Positions 24,845-35,500 are shown, counted from the stretch's first letter. The stretch is DNA of 46,394 nucleotides from Bacteroidales bacterium Bact_13 (GCA_001602845.1 LUZE01000159.1:1-46394), one strand, 5' to 3'. Notes: a model not told the origin generated them from the sequence alone. Numbers and translations: made by a program.

Positions 24845-26488
24845 ATGCACAGTTCAAGTTTTTTGCGCACGATTGTCGCAGGATTCATCCTGCTTTTGTC
24901 CGCTTCCGGCCTTTCCGCGCAGTCCGTCCGCTTCCTCGATGCGATGAAGAACTACCAGTTGGGAGACACACAGGAAGCCTGGCGTCTCTTTGAGGAAGAA
25001 GTGAAAGAGAACCCTTCCAACGACGCAGCGTGGTTCTACATGGCCGCCATCGCCTCGAATGACAATGCACGCCGCAAGGACGCCGAAGGCCTGCTGAAGA
25101 AGGCCATCGCCCTGTCGCCCGACAATTTCTGGTACCAATATACCCTCGCGATGATGTACATCGGCAGCGACCGGCAGGAGCTGGCCGTTCCGATGCTGGA
25201 ACAGCTCACCCTCGATTATCCCGGCAAGACCGACCTCTACCTCGACCTGATCAACGTCTATCTGTCGGAGAACGACGTGGAGAAGGCGCTCGCCACCCTT
25301 GACAAGATCGATGCGATCCGCGGAAAGAACGAGATCGTGGGGCTGACCCGCGCCGAGCTCAAGCTCAAGCAGCCCGATCCGGATCCGGAAAGCATCTACG
25401 GGGAACTGGCTGAATACTTCGAAGAATGCCGCTCGCCCCGCATCGCTTCGATCCTGGGCGACTACTACGCCAATACCTACCGCGACTCGCTGGCCCTGCG
25501 CTATTATGACGAGGCCCTGGCCATCGCGCCGGACTATACGCCTGCGTGGTACGGCAAGGCCGGCGTCTACCAGATGCTCCGCCAGTACGACCGTTTCTTC
25601 AACAGCTTCTCGCACGTGATCCGTGACCCGGAAGTCCAGCCGCACGCCAAGGCGGAATACGTGGAACAACTGCTCGCGAACCCGCAGTTCGTCCGCACCT
25701 TCGCCGACGATTTCGAGCAGATGATGGTGGACCTCCACGCACTCCATCCGGACGACAACGACATCAACAACCTGATCGCCAGCTACTACTACCGCACGAA
25801 CAGGCCCTATCTCTCCATCGAGCTGATGCGGCAGAATATGGAACGGCACCCCGAAAGCGCCGACGCAGCCCTGCAGTACCTGTTCCTGCTCTACTCCCAG
25901 CAGTCCTGGCCGCTGCTCGCCGAGCAGGCCACGGCCACCATCCAGCGTTTCCCCGACAACCAGGACATGCTGCAGCTGCGGGCCATCGCCTACAGCCAGC
26001 AGAAAGAATACGCCGCGGCCATCGAGGACTACCAAAGGATCCTCGACCTCAACCCCCGCGACACGACTGTCGCCAAGGTGACCTACGCATCGATCGGCGA
26101 CCTCTATTACCAGACCGGCGAGACGAACAAGGCCTTCAAGTGCTACGAGAAGTCCCTGAAGATCGACCCGGACTACAACCCCGTGCTCAACAACTACGCC
26201 TACTATCTCTCCCTGCTCGGCAAGAATCTCAAGAAAGCCAAGGAGATGAGCCGCAAAACCATCACCAGCGAGCCGGACAATCCCACCTACCTTGACACCT
26301 ATGCGTGGATCCTGCACCTGCTGGGTGACGACATCGAGGCCAAGGCCATCTTCAAGCACGCGATGCTCTACGGCGGCAAGGAGAGCCGCACGATCCTGAC
26401 CCACTACGCCATCGTGCTGGAGAAGCTGGGCGAAACCGACCTGGCCAACATCTACTACGGCCAGGCCAAGGCCATGACGGAGGATTGA
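24845..26488 (+). CDS. Secreted TPR-repeat protein
   Basis: 547 residues from ATG 24845 (MHSSSFLRTIVAGFILLLSASGLSAQ), a Sec signal peptide ending LSAQ. The rest is built of about ten tetratricopeptide repeats, for example around SNDAAWFYMAAIASNDNARR, ALRYYDEALAIAPDYTPAWY, YSQQKEYAAAIEDYQRIL and GETNKAFKCYEKSLKIDPDY. Such periplasmic TPR proteins act as scaffolds; no enzymatic domain is visible. The next gene, an EnvC-like LytM protein, starts 4 bp before its stop, so both may work on peptidoglycan remodelling or division. I do not assign a gene name. Confidence 0.88.
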   Translation: MHSSSFLRTIVAGFILLLSASGLSAQSVRFLDAMKNYQLGDTQEAWRLFEEEVKENPSNDAAWFYMAAIASNDNARRKDAEGLLKKAIALSPDNFWYQYTLAMMYIGSDRQELAVPMLEQLTLDYPGKTDLYLDLINVYLSENDVEKALATLDKIDAIRGKNEIVGLTRAELKLKQPDPDPESIYGELAEYFEECRSPRIASILGDYYANTYRDSLALRYYDEALAIAPDYTPAWYGKAGVYQMLRQYDRFFNSFSHVIRDPEVQPHAKAEYVEQLLANPQFVRTFADDFEQMMVDLHALHPDDNDINNLIASYYYRTNRPYLSIELMRQNMERHPESADAALQYLFLLYSQQSWPLLAEQATATIQRFPDNQDMLQLRAIAYSQQKEYAAAIEDYQRILDLNPRDTTVAKVTYASIGDLYYQTGETNKAFKCYEKSLKIDPDYNPVLNNYAYYLSLLGKNLKKAKEMSRKTITSEPDNPTYLDTYAWILHLLGDDIEAKAIFKHAMLYGGKESRTILTHYAIVLEKLGETDLANIYYGQAKAMTED

Positions 26489-27657
26489 CGATGAAGCGGT
26501 GGCTCCTTCTGTCGGTTTGCCTGCTGGCCACGCTGGCCGCATCGGGACAGGACGTCTCGAAGCAGTCGGAGCGCAAGCGCAAGATCGAGGAGGAGATCAG
26601 TTTCATCGACAACCAGCTCAAGGCCATCACCAGCAAGCAGAAGGCTTCCACGCAGCAGCTCACGCTGATCCAGCGGCGCGTCACCGACCGCAAGGCCCTC
26701 ATCAGCGAGATCGACCGTAAAATCGCCGGCATCAACGACCGGATGACGGCCAAGCAGCGCGAGATCAACCGGTTGCAGAAGGAACTCGACACGCTTCGCA
26801 CCTATCAGGAGAACCTGATCCGGAACACCTACAAGAACCGCGACAGCCGGGTCTGGTTCATGTACCTGCTTTCGAGCGAAAACATCGGGCAGGGCTATCG
26901 CCGGTACGCGTTCCTGAAGAACCTGGCGGACGCCGTACACGAACAGGCCGGCAAGATCCGGGAGAAGCAGGGCGAACTGCAAGCCGAACGCGACTCGATG
27001 GCCGACATCAAGGCCGAGCTGCAGGCCTCGCGCCTGGAACGCGAATCCGAATACAAGAAGCTCCAGGCCGAAGAGAAAAAGTCGAAGGAGGACATCAAGA
27101 AGCTCGCCAAGAGCGAGAAGCAGTACCGCGCCGACCTGGCCGCCAAGCGCAAGGAGGTGGAACGGCTCGACAAGGAGATCCAGAAGATTCTCCGGAGCAC
27201 CGTGGCCGACCAGAAGAAAGACAAGACGAAGGTAGATACGGCGCTCTCCGACCAGTTTGCCAAGAACAAGGGCAAATTGCCCTGGCCACTCAAGCAGGGC
27301 GTAATCACCGAACGTTTCGGCGTCCACAACCATCCCGTGTACACGAATCTCAAGCTGCCCGACAACCCGGGCGTGACCTTCTCCACGACCAAGGGGGCGG
27401 AAGTGTACTGCGTCTTCGACGGGGAGGTGCGCAAGATCGTCATGATGCCGGGCTACAACCAGTGCGTGCTCGTGCAGCACGGCTCCTATTTTACATTCTA
27501 CTGCAAGCTGGCGAAAGTCAGCGTGAAGAGCGGGCAGAAGATCAAGACGGGCGACGTGATCGGCACCCTCGAGGCCGACGGCAACGGCTCGTCCCTCCAC
27601 TTCCAGATCTGGAACGGGACCCAGAAGCAGAATCCGGAACAGTGGCTGAAACGGTAG
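26485..27657 (+). CDS. EnvC-like murein hydrolase activator (coiled coil plus degenerate LytM/M23)
   Basis: 390 residues. Signal peptide (about 1-22, ending ASGQ), a long charged coiled coil (about 25-250, rich in KQREINRLQKELDTLRTY-type heptads) and a C-terminal M23/LytM domain (about 265-390). The zinc site is degenerate: the usual HxxxD near the ERFGVHNHPVYTN segment lacks a clear pair, and the late HxH is S-L-H in GNGSSLHFQIW. This is the pattern of EnvC, which activates amidases rather than cutting peptidoglycan itself. ATG at 26485 overlaps the TPR stop by 4 nt; MKRWLL at 26491 is an alternative start. It ends 3 bp before the convergent polyene cluster. Confidence 0.88.
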   Translation: MTMKRWLLLSVCLLATLAASGQDVSKQSERKRKIEEEISFIDNQLKAITSKQKASTQQLTLIQRRVTDRKALISEIDRKIAGINDRMTAKQREINRLQKELDTLRTYQENLIRNTYKNRDSRVWFMYLLSSENIGQGYRRYAFLKNLADAVHEQAGKIREKQGELQAERDSMADIKAELQASRLERESEYKKLQAEEKKSKEDIKKLAKSEKQYRADLAAKRKEVERLDKEIQKILRSTVADQKKDKTKVDTALSDQFAKNKGKLPWPLKQGVITERFGVHNHPVYTNLKLPDNPGVTFSTTKGAEVYCVFDGEVRKIVMMPGYNQCVLVQHGSYFTFYCKLAKVSVKSGQKIKTGDVIGTLEADGNGSSLHFQIWNGTQKQNPEQWLKR

Positions 27658-27660
27658 GGC

Positions 27661-29172
27661 CTACGCCTCCTTCAGCCAGGCCTGGATGCGGGCGATGTCG
27701 TCGTAGAAGGTGCGGTCTTCGCGGATGACGGCGACGCGGGCGCGGACGCCGTCATACACGCGGCGGGATGCGGGCGCCAGCTTGTCATAGATATCCAGGC
27801 AGTCGACGGCCTGCGCCAGGGCGATATACTGGATGGACAGCACCTGGAAGGCGTTGTCGATGACCCGGGCCGTCAGCAGGGCGGTGTTCGTGCCCATGCT
27901 CACGATATCCTGATTGTCGTTGTTGTTCGGAATGCTGTGGACATAGTTCGGCATGGCCAGCGTCTGGCACTCAGCCGTGGTGGAGGTGGCGGTGAACTGG
28001 CAGGCCTGCATGCCATAGTTCAGGCCCAGCGTCCCGAGGTTCAGGAACGGAGGAAGAATCTCATTGATCCGGCTGTGGAACAAGTAGTTGAGCTGCCGCT
28101 CGGCCGTCATCGCGATGCGCACCACGGCAATCTTCACCTTGTCTTCTTCGAGGGAGATGTAGTCTCCGTGGAAGTTACCGCCGTGATAGACGTTGCGGGT
28201 GACGGGATCGACGATCGGGTTGTCGGAAGCGCAGTTCAGCTCCTCTTCGATGATGCGGCGGCTGTTCTCGAGGGTCTCGAGCACGGGACCGAGGATCTGC
28301 GGCACGCAGCGCAGCGAATAATACGCCTGCACCTTCTTCTCGAACACGTCCGTATCGGCGTGCCCGTTGTCGTAGAGCTCATGCTCCCGCTGCGTCAGGC
28401 AGTCGCTGCCTTCGGAAAGTTTCCGCATGCGGGCCGCGATTTCAATCTGGCCGGGGTGCCGGCGCGCCTCGTTGAGCGGGGCGGACATCAGGTCGTCGTA
28501 CGAGGAGGCGATCTCGTTCATCATCACGCCCGCCATCACCGAAAGGTCGAGCAGACGCTCCGCATCATGCTGGTTGACGATCGAGAGACCTGTCATCACC
28601 GACGTGCCGTTGGTGATCGAAAGGCCTTCGCGCAGATAGACCTTCAGCGGCTTGAGGCCGCATTCGTCCATCACCTCGCGGGTCGGACGCCATTCGCCCC
28701 GGTAGTGCACCTTCCCTTCCCCGATAAGCGTCAGGGCGATGTGGGCGAGCTGCACCAGGTCCCCGCTGGCGCCGACACTGCCGTGCTGCGGGATGAACGG
28801 GATGATCTCCCGGTTGATGAATTCGACCAGCAGGCGGACGACATCGGGATGGATGCCCGAGCGGGCCTGGAGCGTCGTGCCAAGGCGTGCGATCATCGCC
28901 GCCCGCACCTGCAGGTCGGACAGCGGCTCGCCGGCGCCCGTGGCATGGCTCCGGATGATATTGTATTGCAGCTCCAGCAACTTGTCGTCATCGATGCGCC
29001 ACTGCGCCATCGGGCCGAAGCCGGTGTTGATTCCGTAAATCACCTTCTCGGAAGCGAATTCCTTGAGGAACTCATAACACGCCTCCACCTCTTTCATCGG
29101 CAGGGCGGCCAGGTCGAGCTTGCCGCCGTGCCAGAGGATTTCCTCTGCTTTCTGGAATGTAATGTAATTCAT
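27661..29172 (-). CDS. Aromatic amino-acid ammonia-lyase (HAL/TAL family)
   Basis: 503 residues. The MIO-forming Ala135-Ser136-Gly137 is in GSVGASGDLVQLAHIAL; NTGFGPMA near residue 50, the selectivity-loop segment RSHATGAG, and the late NNNDNQDIVSMG are the family hallmarks. In general, histidine lyase serves histidine degradation, but here no hutU, hutI or hutG genes are near, and the gene is the last in a polyene cluster. In flexirubin-type pathways a homologue deaminates tyrosine to 4-coumarate, the aryl starter. That role is inferred from context; the Ser-His at the selectivity position also occurs in histidine lyases, so substrate is open. It follows the acyltransferase stop by 9 bp. Confidence 0.9.
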   Translation of the reverse strand: MNYITFQKAEEILWHGGKLDLAALPMKEVEACYEFLKEFASEKVIYGINTGFGPMAQWRIDDDKLLELQYNIIRSHATGAGEPLSDLQVRAAMIARLGTTLQARSGIHPDVVRLLVEFINREIIPFIPQHGSVGASGDLVQLAHIALTLIGEGKVHYRGEWRPTREVMDECGLKPLKVYLREGLSITNGTSVMTGLSIVNQHDAERLLDLSVMAGVMMNEIASSYDDLMSAPLNEARRHPGQIEIAARMRKLSEGSDCLTQREHELYDNGHADTDVFEKKVQAYYSLRCVPQILGPVLETLENSRRIIEEELNCASDNPIVDPVTRNVYHGGNFHGDYISLEEDKVKIAVVRIAMTAERQLNYLFHSRINEILPPFLNLGTLGLNYGMQACQFTATSTTAECQTLAMPNYVHSIPNNNDNQDIVSMGTNTALLTARVIDNAFQVLSIQYIALAQAVDCLDIYDKLAPASRRVYDGVRARVAVIREDRTFYDDIARIQAWLKEA

Positions 29173-29181
29173 GCTAAATCT

Positions 29182-30318
29182 CTAACCCTTCAGGGCGTCC
29201 GGGTTGCTGTACACCGGACCGGCATAGATTCTTAGGTATATGTCGCGCAACTTCAACGCATCCAGGGAAGGATAGGCGCCGATGTCCCGCTTCATCTTCG
29301 TCAGGAACTGTTCTTTGATTTCGGGAGAATAGAGGCCCGCGAAGCGGCTGCTCTCGTTCAGCAGGTCCCAGGCTACATAGTTGGTGTCCCACAGTTTGTA
29401 GCCGCGCCACACCTGCGCATCGATCTGCGCCGCCACCGACTGGATATCCTCACGACGCAAGGGGTCGCAGAAGCTGGACGTGTCGATCGGCCGCCCGAAC
29501 GACAGGTGGACGTTGCCTTTGGGCGACGTGATGCCGGTGATGATGCTCTGCAGGTCCTCGCCCGGCGCCTTGACGTACGGCATGCCGTCCATCGAACGGT
29601 ACAGCTCCACGGCCTTGAGGATGTCGCAGGGCTCCCACTGATAGGAAATGGCCAGCGGCGTGATATGCAGCGCGTCGATCTGCGTCTTGCGGTTGCCGTT
29701 CATCATCACCATCCGGATCAGTCCCTGCTCGGTGCGGTCGAAGCCGTCCTTTGTCCGGCCGTTCCGCTGCGCGATCCAGAGCGACTCGCCATGGGAAACC
29801 ACATAGTTGATGTAGGCGGAAAGATGTTTCGACGACTTGAGGAAACTGCGCACGTTGCTGGTCTTCCGGTCAGTCTTGAACATCTTGTTCGACATCCCGA
29901 AATCGACGACGAACTGCGGTTTCATCAGGTTGCTGCCGAAAGTGATGTGGCAGGTGGGAATCCGGCATTCGTCCAAGGCGATCTGATGCAGGTAAGCATC
30001 CAGCACGATGTCGCGGTGGTTCGAAATATACAGCGTTCCGTATGAGCCGTCGATGCCTTCAGCGCCCGAATAGGTGAAACTGGTCATCGTCTTTTTCATG
30101 ATGGCATGGAACAGGGGCACCATCACATCGTGCTGGAACTGGTCGGACGTGCGTACGCTCCGCAGGAGCGCCTTGAACCGGTCCACGTCCATGTGGTTGT
30201 CCAGGAACATCAGCGCGGGCACGAGCATCGGGTCCGAGGCCATCCGTTCCATGGCGGCCGGGATCTCCGAGTCGTAATACGGCCGCATATCGTCGAATTC
30301 TTCGGGCAGCTGAATCAT
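29182..30318 (-). CDS. Acyltransferase, glycerol-3-phosphate/PlsB-like in pattern
   Basis: 378 residues. The core motif is YISNHRDIVLDAYL near residue 98: His-Arg-Asp followed by Asp, which is HX5D rather than HX4D if the second Asp is counted and HxD if the first is. Other marks are IAQRNGRTKDG (about 183-193) and PLAISYQWEPCDILKAVE. No transmembrane helix. In the polyene operon it probably attaches an acyl group to a lipid or sugar head. It belongs to a family of 1-acyl-glycerol-3-phosphate acyltransferase-like proteins seen in Bacteroidota polyene clusters. It starts 6 bp after the ligase stop. Confidence 0.85.
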   Translation of the reverse strand: MIQLPEEFDDMRPYYDSEIPAAMERMASDPMLVPALMFLDNHMDVDRFKALLRSVRTSDQFQHDVMVPLFHAIMKKTMTSFTYSGAEGIDGSYGTLYISNHRDIVLDAYLHQIALDECRIPTCHITFGSNLMKPQFVVDFGMSNKMFKTDRKTSNVRSFLKSSKHLSAYINYVVSHGESLWIAQRNGRTKDGFDRTEQGLIRMVMMNGNRKTQIDALHITPLAISYQWEPCDILKAVELYRSMDGMPYVKAPGEDLQSIITGITSPKGNVHLSFGRPIDTSSFCDPLRREDIQSVAAQIDAQVWRGYKLWDTNYVAWDLLNESSRFAGLYSPEIKEQFLTKMKRDIGAYPSLDALKLRDIYLRIYAGPVYSNPDALKG

Positions 30319-30324
30319 CTTCGG

Positions 30325-31632
30325 TTAGATTTTAGGTCTGAGGTCCACTACCTTGATGGGTTTGCGGCTGGCTTCCCTGTAGATGTCGCGCGCGAGGGCG
30401 TCGGCGCGGAGGATCTCGATGTTGGGAGCCACGCGGATCTTGGCGCGGAACGTATTCTTGAGGTCCGCCACCAGCCGGTCGTCCCGCTCGGGATCGGGAG
30501 CGGGCAGGCCGATGCGCACCGTCACGTCGTCGTTGCCCACGTCGTTCAGGCTGAGCACCAGCTGGTAGTTGGCGATATCGTTTCGGTTGTCGAGCACGTC
30601 GATGATCATCGGCGGATACAGGGTCGTGCCCTTGAACTTGATCATGTTGTTCTTCCGGCCCACCAGCGGCGTCAGGCGGTACGACCAGCGGCCGCACCGG
30701 CACTGTTCGGTGATCTTGGCGGCCATGTCGCCCGTACGGAAGCGCAGGAGCGGCATGCCTTCCACGCCCAGTGTGGTGACCACGATCTCGCCGACCTCGC
30801 CGTCCGGGACGGGCTGGTCGTCCTCTCCGATGATCTCCACGATGATCAGCTCCGGATGGACGTGTCCGCCACAGCCGTACTCACACTCCGAGAACGTGGC
30901 GCCCATCTCCGTGGAGGAGTAGGTGGCATAGAGCTGCACGTCCCATTTCTCCCGGATGCGGCGGCCCAGCAGGTTCAGGTTGAAGTGCTGGTCGCGCATG
31001 CCTTCGCCGATGCCGATGATCTTCCGCACGCTGCTGCCGCGGTAGTCGATGCCGTGGTCCTCGGCGTACTGGATCAGGCGCGGAATGAACGACGGCACGC
31101 ACATGATGGCGTCAGGATGCAGGCGCTGGATGGTGTCCCACTGCAGCTCGGGGATGCCGTTGCCCACGCGGATGATGCTGGCTCCCAGCTCGCGGATGCC
31201 CAGGAAATAGGCCAGGCCCGCCATGAAGCGCTTGTCGATGGTCGTCATCAGCTGCAGGATGTCGCCCGGTTTCAGCCCGGCGCAGGCGAAGGATTTCTTC
31301 TCGTTGTATGCCAGGCGCTGCAGGTCCTTTTCGGAGCAGGCGAACGTGACGGGTTCACCCAGCGTGCCGGAGGTCGTCACATAATCGACGATCTTCTCTT
31401 TCGGGCAGCACAGGAAATCCCAGTTGCGGAGCTGCAGGTCCTTCTTTTCGGTGAAAGGGAGGGCCGTCAGGTCTTCGAGATGCCGGATCCGGGAAATGTC
31501 CACATTGTTCTCACGGAACATCTGCCGGTAATATGGTGAATTCGCCTGCAGGTAAGCCAGGGCCTCTTGAAGCAGATTTTCCTGGAACGCCTTGATGGCC
31601 GCGGGCGACTCGAATTCAATGTCATTCTTCAT
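30325..31632 (-). CDS. Phenylacetate-CoA ligase-like ANL acyl-activating enzyme
   Basis: 435 residues from ATG 31632 (MKNDIEFESPAAIKAF); longer readings into the hydrolase are not credible. The P-loop DYVTTSGTLGEPVTF (about 85-99), the acceptor motif YATYSSTEMGATF (about 239-251), the zinc-like CEYGCGGHVHPE and RTGD define the PaaK-like branch of the ANL superfamily. It adenylates a carboxylic acid and passes it to CoA or an ACP. In this cluster it most likely activates the cinnamate-type product of the lyase. It overlaps the hydrolase upstream by 11 nt. Substrate identity is inferred. Confidence 0.9.
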   Translation of the reverse strand: MKNDIEFESPAAIKAFQENLLQEALAYLQANSPYYRQMFRENNVDISRIRHLEDLTALPFTEKKDLQLRNWDFLCCPKEKIVDYVTTSGTLGEPVTFACSEKDLQRLAYNEKKSFACAGLKPGDILQLMTTIDKRFMAGLAYFLGIRELGASIIRVGNGIPELQWDTIQRLHPDAIMCVPSFIPRLIQYAEDHGIDYRGSSVRKIIGIGEGMRDQHFNLNLLGRRIREKWDVQLYATYSSTEMGATFSECEYGCGGHVHPELIIVEIIGEDDQPVPDGEVGEIVVTTLGVEGMPLLRFRTGDMAAKITEQCRCGRWSYRLTPLVGRKNNMIKFKGTTLYPPMIIDVLDNRNDIANYQLVLSLNDVGNDDVTVRIGLPAPDPERDDRLVADLKNTFRAKIRVAPNIEILRADALARDIYREASRKPIKVVDLRPKI

Positions 31633-32557
31633 TATTCTTCCTCTTGCTCTTGAGCAATTCTTTAAACCATTGCAGGAACGTAGCCTGCCACTGACGGGTC
31701 TCGTCGCTGAACCGTTGTGGATCGGCGCCGAAACCGTGACCGCCAATCTTATATTGTACGAAAAAATGGGGTACTTTGTTTGCGGTAAGTGCGGAATCCA
31801 GCAAATTAGAATTGCGGTAATCCACGATCGGGTCGTCCACGCAGTTGAGCAGGAACACCGGCGGGCCGTCAGGCCGCACATGCTTCTCCAACGACAGCGA
31901 ATCGCGCAGGACGGTGTTGCGTTCCCGGCGTTCGCCCAGCAGGCCCCGGCGGGAACGCTTGTGGACGCATTCCTGTTCCATCGTCACGACCGGATAGATG
32001 GGCGCCACGAAATCAGGCCGCAGCGATACCGTGGTCTCGATGCCGAGCGGTGCCAAAAAATCGGTCCCGTACAGTTCTGCCGCGGACATTACCAGGTGGC
32101 CGCCCGCCGAAAAGCCCATTGCACCGACCATCCGGGGATCTATTCCAAGACTCTGCCAGTTTTCCCGCACCAGCTGGATGGAGCGCTGCAGGTCGGCAAT
32201 CATGTCAGGGTGTTGGTTGCCCCCGCCGAAAGTCGCCCGGGACCGGAAGACAAAGTCGAACCAGCCGCCCGTGCGGTATTGCAGCAGGAAGGCAGCGTAG
32301 CCCTGGTCACGCAGCCACTCGGCCACCATCACGCCCTCGTGCTCCACGTCCAGCCAGAAATAGCTGCCGCCCGGACACACGATGAAGGCCGGCAGGCCAT
32401 AGTGGTCGGCTTCGGGGAGATAGGGTGTCAGCGTGACAGCGTGCGCACCCCGGACGGGCGTCCCGTCCCAGATATGGACCGGTTCCCAGACTGCCTCCTG
32501 GGCACGAAGATTCGTGCAGAGGCACAGCAACCCGATCAGCAACAGTATCTTCTTCAT
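31622..32557 (-). CDS. Secreted alpha/beta hydrolase (BD-FAE/esterase-like)
   Basis: 311 residues. Signal peptide (MKKILLLIGLLCLCTNLRAQ), oxyanion strand FIVCPGGSYFWL near residue 64, nucleophile GFSAGGH (about 148-154), Asp in CVDDPIVD and His in GGHGFG. This is a full catalytic triad of the acetyl-esterase/feruloyl-esterase-like hydrolases. A periplasmic esterase inside a polyene operon could trim or transfer the ester-linked product. Its N-terminus overlaps the exporter stop by 4 nt and its C-terminus overlaps the ligase by 11 nt. In Bacteroidota, similar enzymes also act on polysaccharides, so the role is inferred from context. Confidence 0.88.
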   Translation of the reverse strand: MKKILLLIGLLCLCTNLRAQEAVWEPVHIWDGTPVRGAHAVTLTPYLPEADHYGLPAFIVCPGGSYFWLDVEHEGVMVAEWLRDQGYAAFLLQYRTGGWFDFVFRSRATFGGGNQHPDMIADLQRSIQLVRENWQSLGIDPRMVGAMGFSAGGHLVMSAAELYGTDFLAPLGIETTVSLRPDFVAPIYPVVTMEQECVHKRSRRGLLGERRERNTVLRDSLSLEKHVRPDGPPVFLLNCVDDPIVDYRNSNLLDSALTANKVPHFFVQYKIGGHGFGADPQRFSDETRQWQATFLQWFKELLKSKRKNNEE

Positions 32558-35500
32558 CGCTCAATGACAAGATCGGCAGAGACACGTTCCTGGGTCTCTG
32601 CATCCCAGTGGTAATGCAAGTTTCCAGGCACCGCCTGGCAACGGACAGCCGTCAGGTATTTCTCCTCATCCGCCTCATAGGCATGGATTTCCTTGTCGCG
32701 ATGCCGCAGGGCCAGCAGCAGCGCATACACGCCGCAGCCGCTGCCCGTCACGCATATGGTCCGCACCGCGTCGCCGACCGCGTCGATCTCCGCAAAGTTC
32801 CTGCGGACCAGCGTGGCGGAGCACTCGCGCATCGCATCCTCCCCCTTGTAAAGATACTGGTAGCGGACGTACGGTGCGATGTATGCGGCTGTCTCGCGTT
32901 CCCCGCGGATGCGGTCGTACTCTGCCGCGAATTCATGCCGGTAGGCCCGGACGAACCCTTTCACGTCGTCGGGGATGGATGCGGCTGGGATGCGGCGGCC
33001 CACCTCCAGATACAGGTCCGCCTTGCGCAGCAGCGCCGAATGCTTGGGCAGCGCGTAGCCGAACCCGTGGATATAGACCGGCAGGATATCGAGGCCCAGG
33101 TCCTTCGCGGCCAGGAAGGCGCCGCGGTGGAACCGGTGTACCTCGCAGTCCTCGCTGCGCGTCCCCTCGGGGAACACGGCCACCGAATAGCCCCGTTCCA
33201 TCAGCGACTTGATATGTATGCTGTTCTTCTCGAATCCGTATGAAGCGGGATAGAATTCCGCCTTGCGGATGATCGGACCATAGAATTTCCAGGCCCAGTC
33301 GTTGGTCATGAACACCAGTTTCGGATGCAGGGCAAGCAGCGCCAGCGTATCGAGATGGGACTGGTGGTTGCAGACATAGACAGCAGGCTTGGAGAAGTCC
33401 TCGCCATGCGGATTCGCCATCGTGAAACGGGCGCCCGGAATGATGCGGAGGCCCATCCGCGTACACCAGCAGATCATCTTGTGGTAACGCAGCCGCTTGC
33501 GTTCCGAATCGCCGAACAGGAAGTAGATCGAAGCCCAGATGGCCGTGAAAAGCAGCGTCAGCCCGAACACAAGACCGACCCAGGCTGTCGACAGGATGGC
33601 GCGCAGGGTGATTGGCACCGGACGGAGCGAACCGTCGCGGCGGCGCGTCAGCCAGCGGAACACCAGCGGCGGCAGGTAATAAGCCATCACCACCACGGTA
33701 AACATGCCGATGATGGTCACATACGCCAGCGAACGCATGGCGGGATGGCGCGCCACGACCAGGGCGCCGATGCCGATGAACATGATCAGCGCCGAGAGCA
33801 TCACGCAGTTCTTGTAGGACCGCAGGATCTTCTTGCCGCAGGCATGCTCATACATGAGCCCTTCCGTGATGAAGATGGTATAGTCGTCGCCCTGGCCGAA
33901 AATGAAGGTGGCCAGGATGATGTTGACGATGTTGAATTGCAGGCCGAGCAACTGCATGATGCCCAGGATCCAGACCCAGCCCACAGCCAGGGGCAGGAAC
34001 GACATGACGCTGAGTTCGATGCTCCGGAACGACAGCCACAGGAAGAGGAAGACGATGAATCCGCACAGGAACCCGATCTTGTCGAAATCGCCGGAAAGCG
34101 CGTTCACCAGACGGTTGCCCACGTCGGCCGTGCTGAAACAGAAACTGCCTTCCGGAAGATCCGCCCGCAGGGCTTCCTTCCCCGCCTCGGCCGCGTCCTT
34201 GTCCAGCTTGAGATAGCTGACGATGCGGGTCTGCCCTTCCCCGGGCAGGTACATCGCCGCGCCCAGCGTGCGGGTCAGCGGCGCAAACCATTCCACGGGC
34301 TGCGGCGTCCATTCCTGCGCCAGCAGGGAAACGAACGGGGCAAAGGCCTGCGGGGAGAAACCCCGTGCGATCTTGGCCTTCCACAAGTCTTCCTGCAGTG
34401 TCGGATGGGCAGCCAGGAATTCGTTCCAACGCGCCAGCCGCGCCCGTTGTGTCTCTTCCGAAGGGAGGAATGCGGCCAGGGAAGCGACGGTTCCGCCCGC
34501 CGACTGCAGATGCTGTTGCAACTGTTCGTTCTGCCGGACAGCTGCTTCGGGCGTTGCGCCCTCCGCCACGACATACACCGTCTCGACGGACGGGTCGTCC
34601 TCCCCCATCTCGGTAAGCAGGGCGAAGCCGCGGCGCTGGTCGCCGGTCATATAGTTGATGTGCTGCATGTCCGCATCGAAAGAGATCTTGCGGCTCAGCA
34701 GTAGGAATATGCAGGTAAGGATCAGGAAACCCGCGAAGACAAGGCGCCGGGTCGTGCGGGAAGGATTCAGGTGGCGGTCCCAGTCGAGGCGGATGGTCCG
34801 GCGCTCCCCCTTGGCGGCCGGCACGAACACCGGCAGGAAGAGCAGCACGAAGAGGATTGTGCCTACGAGCGTCAGGGCGCCGATGGCCCCGAAATCGTGC
34901 AGCGCGTCGGCCTTGAGCAGAAGCAGCGACAGGAAGGCGCCCACCGTGGTGATGTTGCCCACCAGCAGCGGATTGATCTGGTCGGCGAGCGTCTTGCGCT
35001 TGTCCTTCTGGTATTTCAGGTGGTCCACATAGTGGAGCGGATAATTCACGGCGATGCCGATGATCATCGAGCCGATGCCCAGCACGATGATGGAGACGGC
35101 CGGCTTCAGCAGGGCGATGACGCCCAGGGCGAACGCAGCGCCGAAGAGGATGGTGATGCCGATCCACAGCACGTCCGAGAAGCGGCGGAACGACAGCCAG
35201 AGCACCAGGGCGATGAGCAGCAGTGCAATGGCCACGGCCAGGAGGCTGTCCTTCTTGATGCGGGAAGCATTGCCGACAGCCACCAGCGGCCCGCCGGTCG
35301 AAAAGACGCGGATACCCGGGCAGTCGGCCTCCGTGCGGGAAACCGCCTTTTCCAACACTTTCGCCAGCTCGCCGTTCCGGTCGGTCTCGCTGCCGCCGAA
35401 CGGGGAATTGAAGAACACGACGCCGGCCTTTCCGTCGGGTGTGAACAGGTATCCGTCCTCCAGCCGGTTGCCCGAAGCGGGATTGAGTCCGCCCAGCCGC

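Noticed and set aside
27661-29172. Reading the lyase as HutH of a histidine-degradation operon
   Set aside because: No hutU, hutI, hutG or regulator is nearby, and it is the last gene of a polyene operon; substrate left open.
30106-31539. 477-codon plus-strand frame opposite the acyltransferase and ligase
   Set aside because: Translation is Val/His/Gly-rich without motifs, and the minus-strand ligase has complete ANL motifs.
33325-34704. 459-codon plus-strand frame opposite the MMPL fusion
   Set aside because: Antisense artefact of GC-rich coding sequence with charged, structureless translation.
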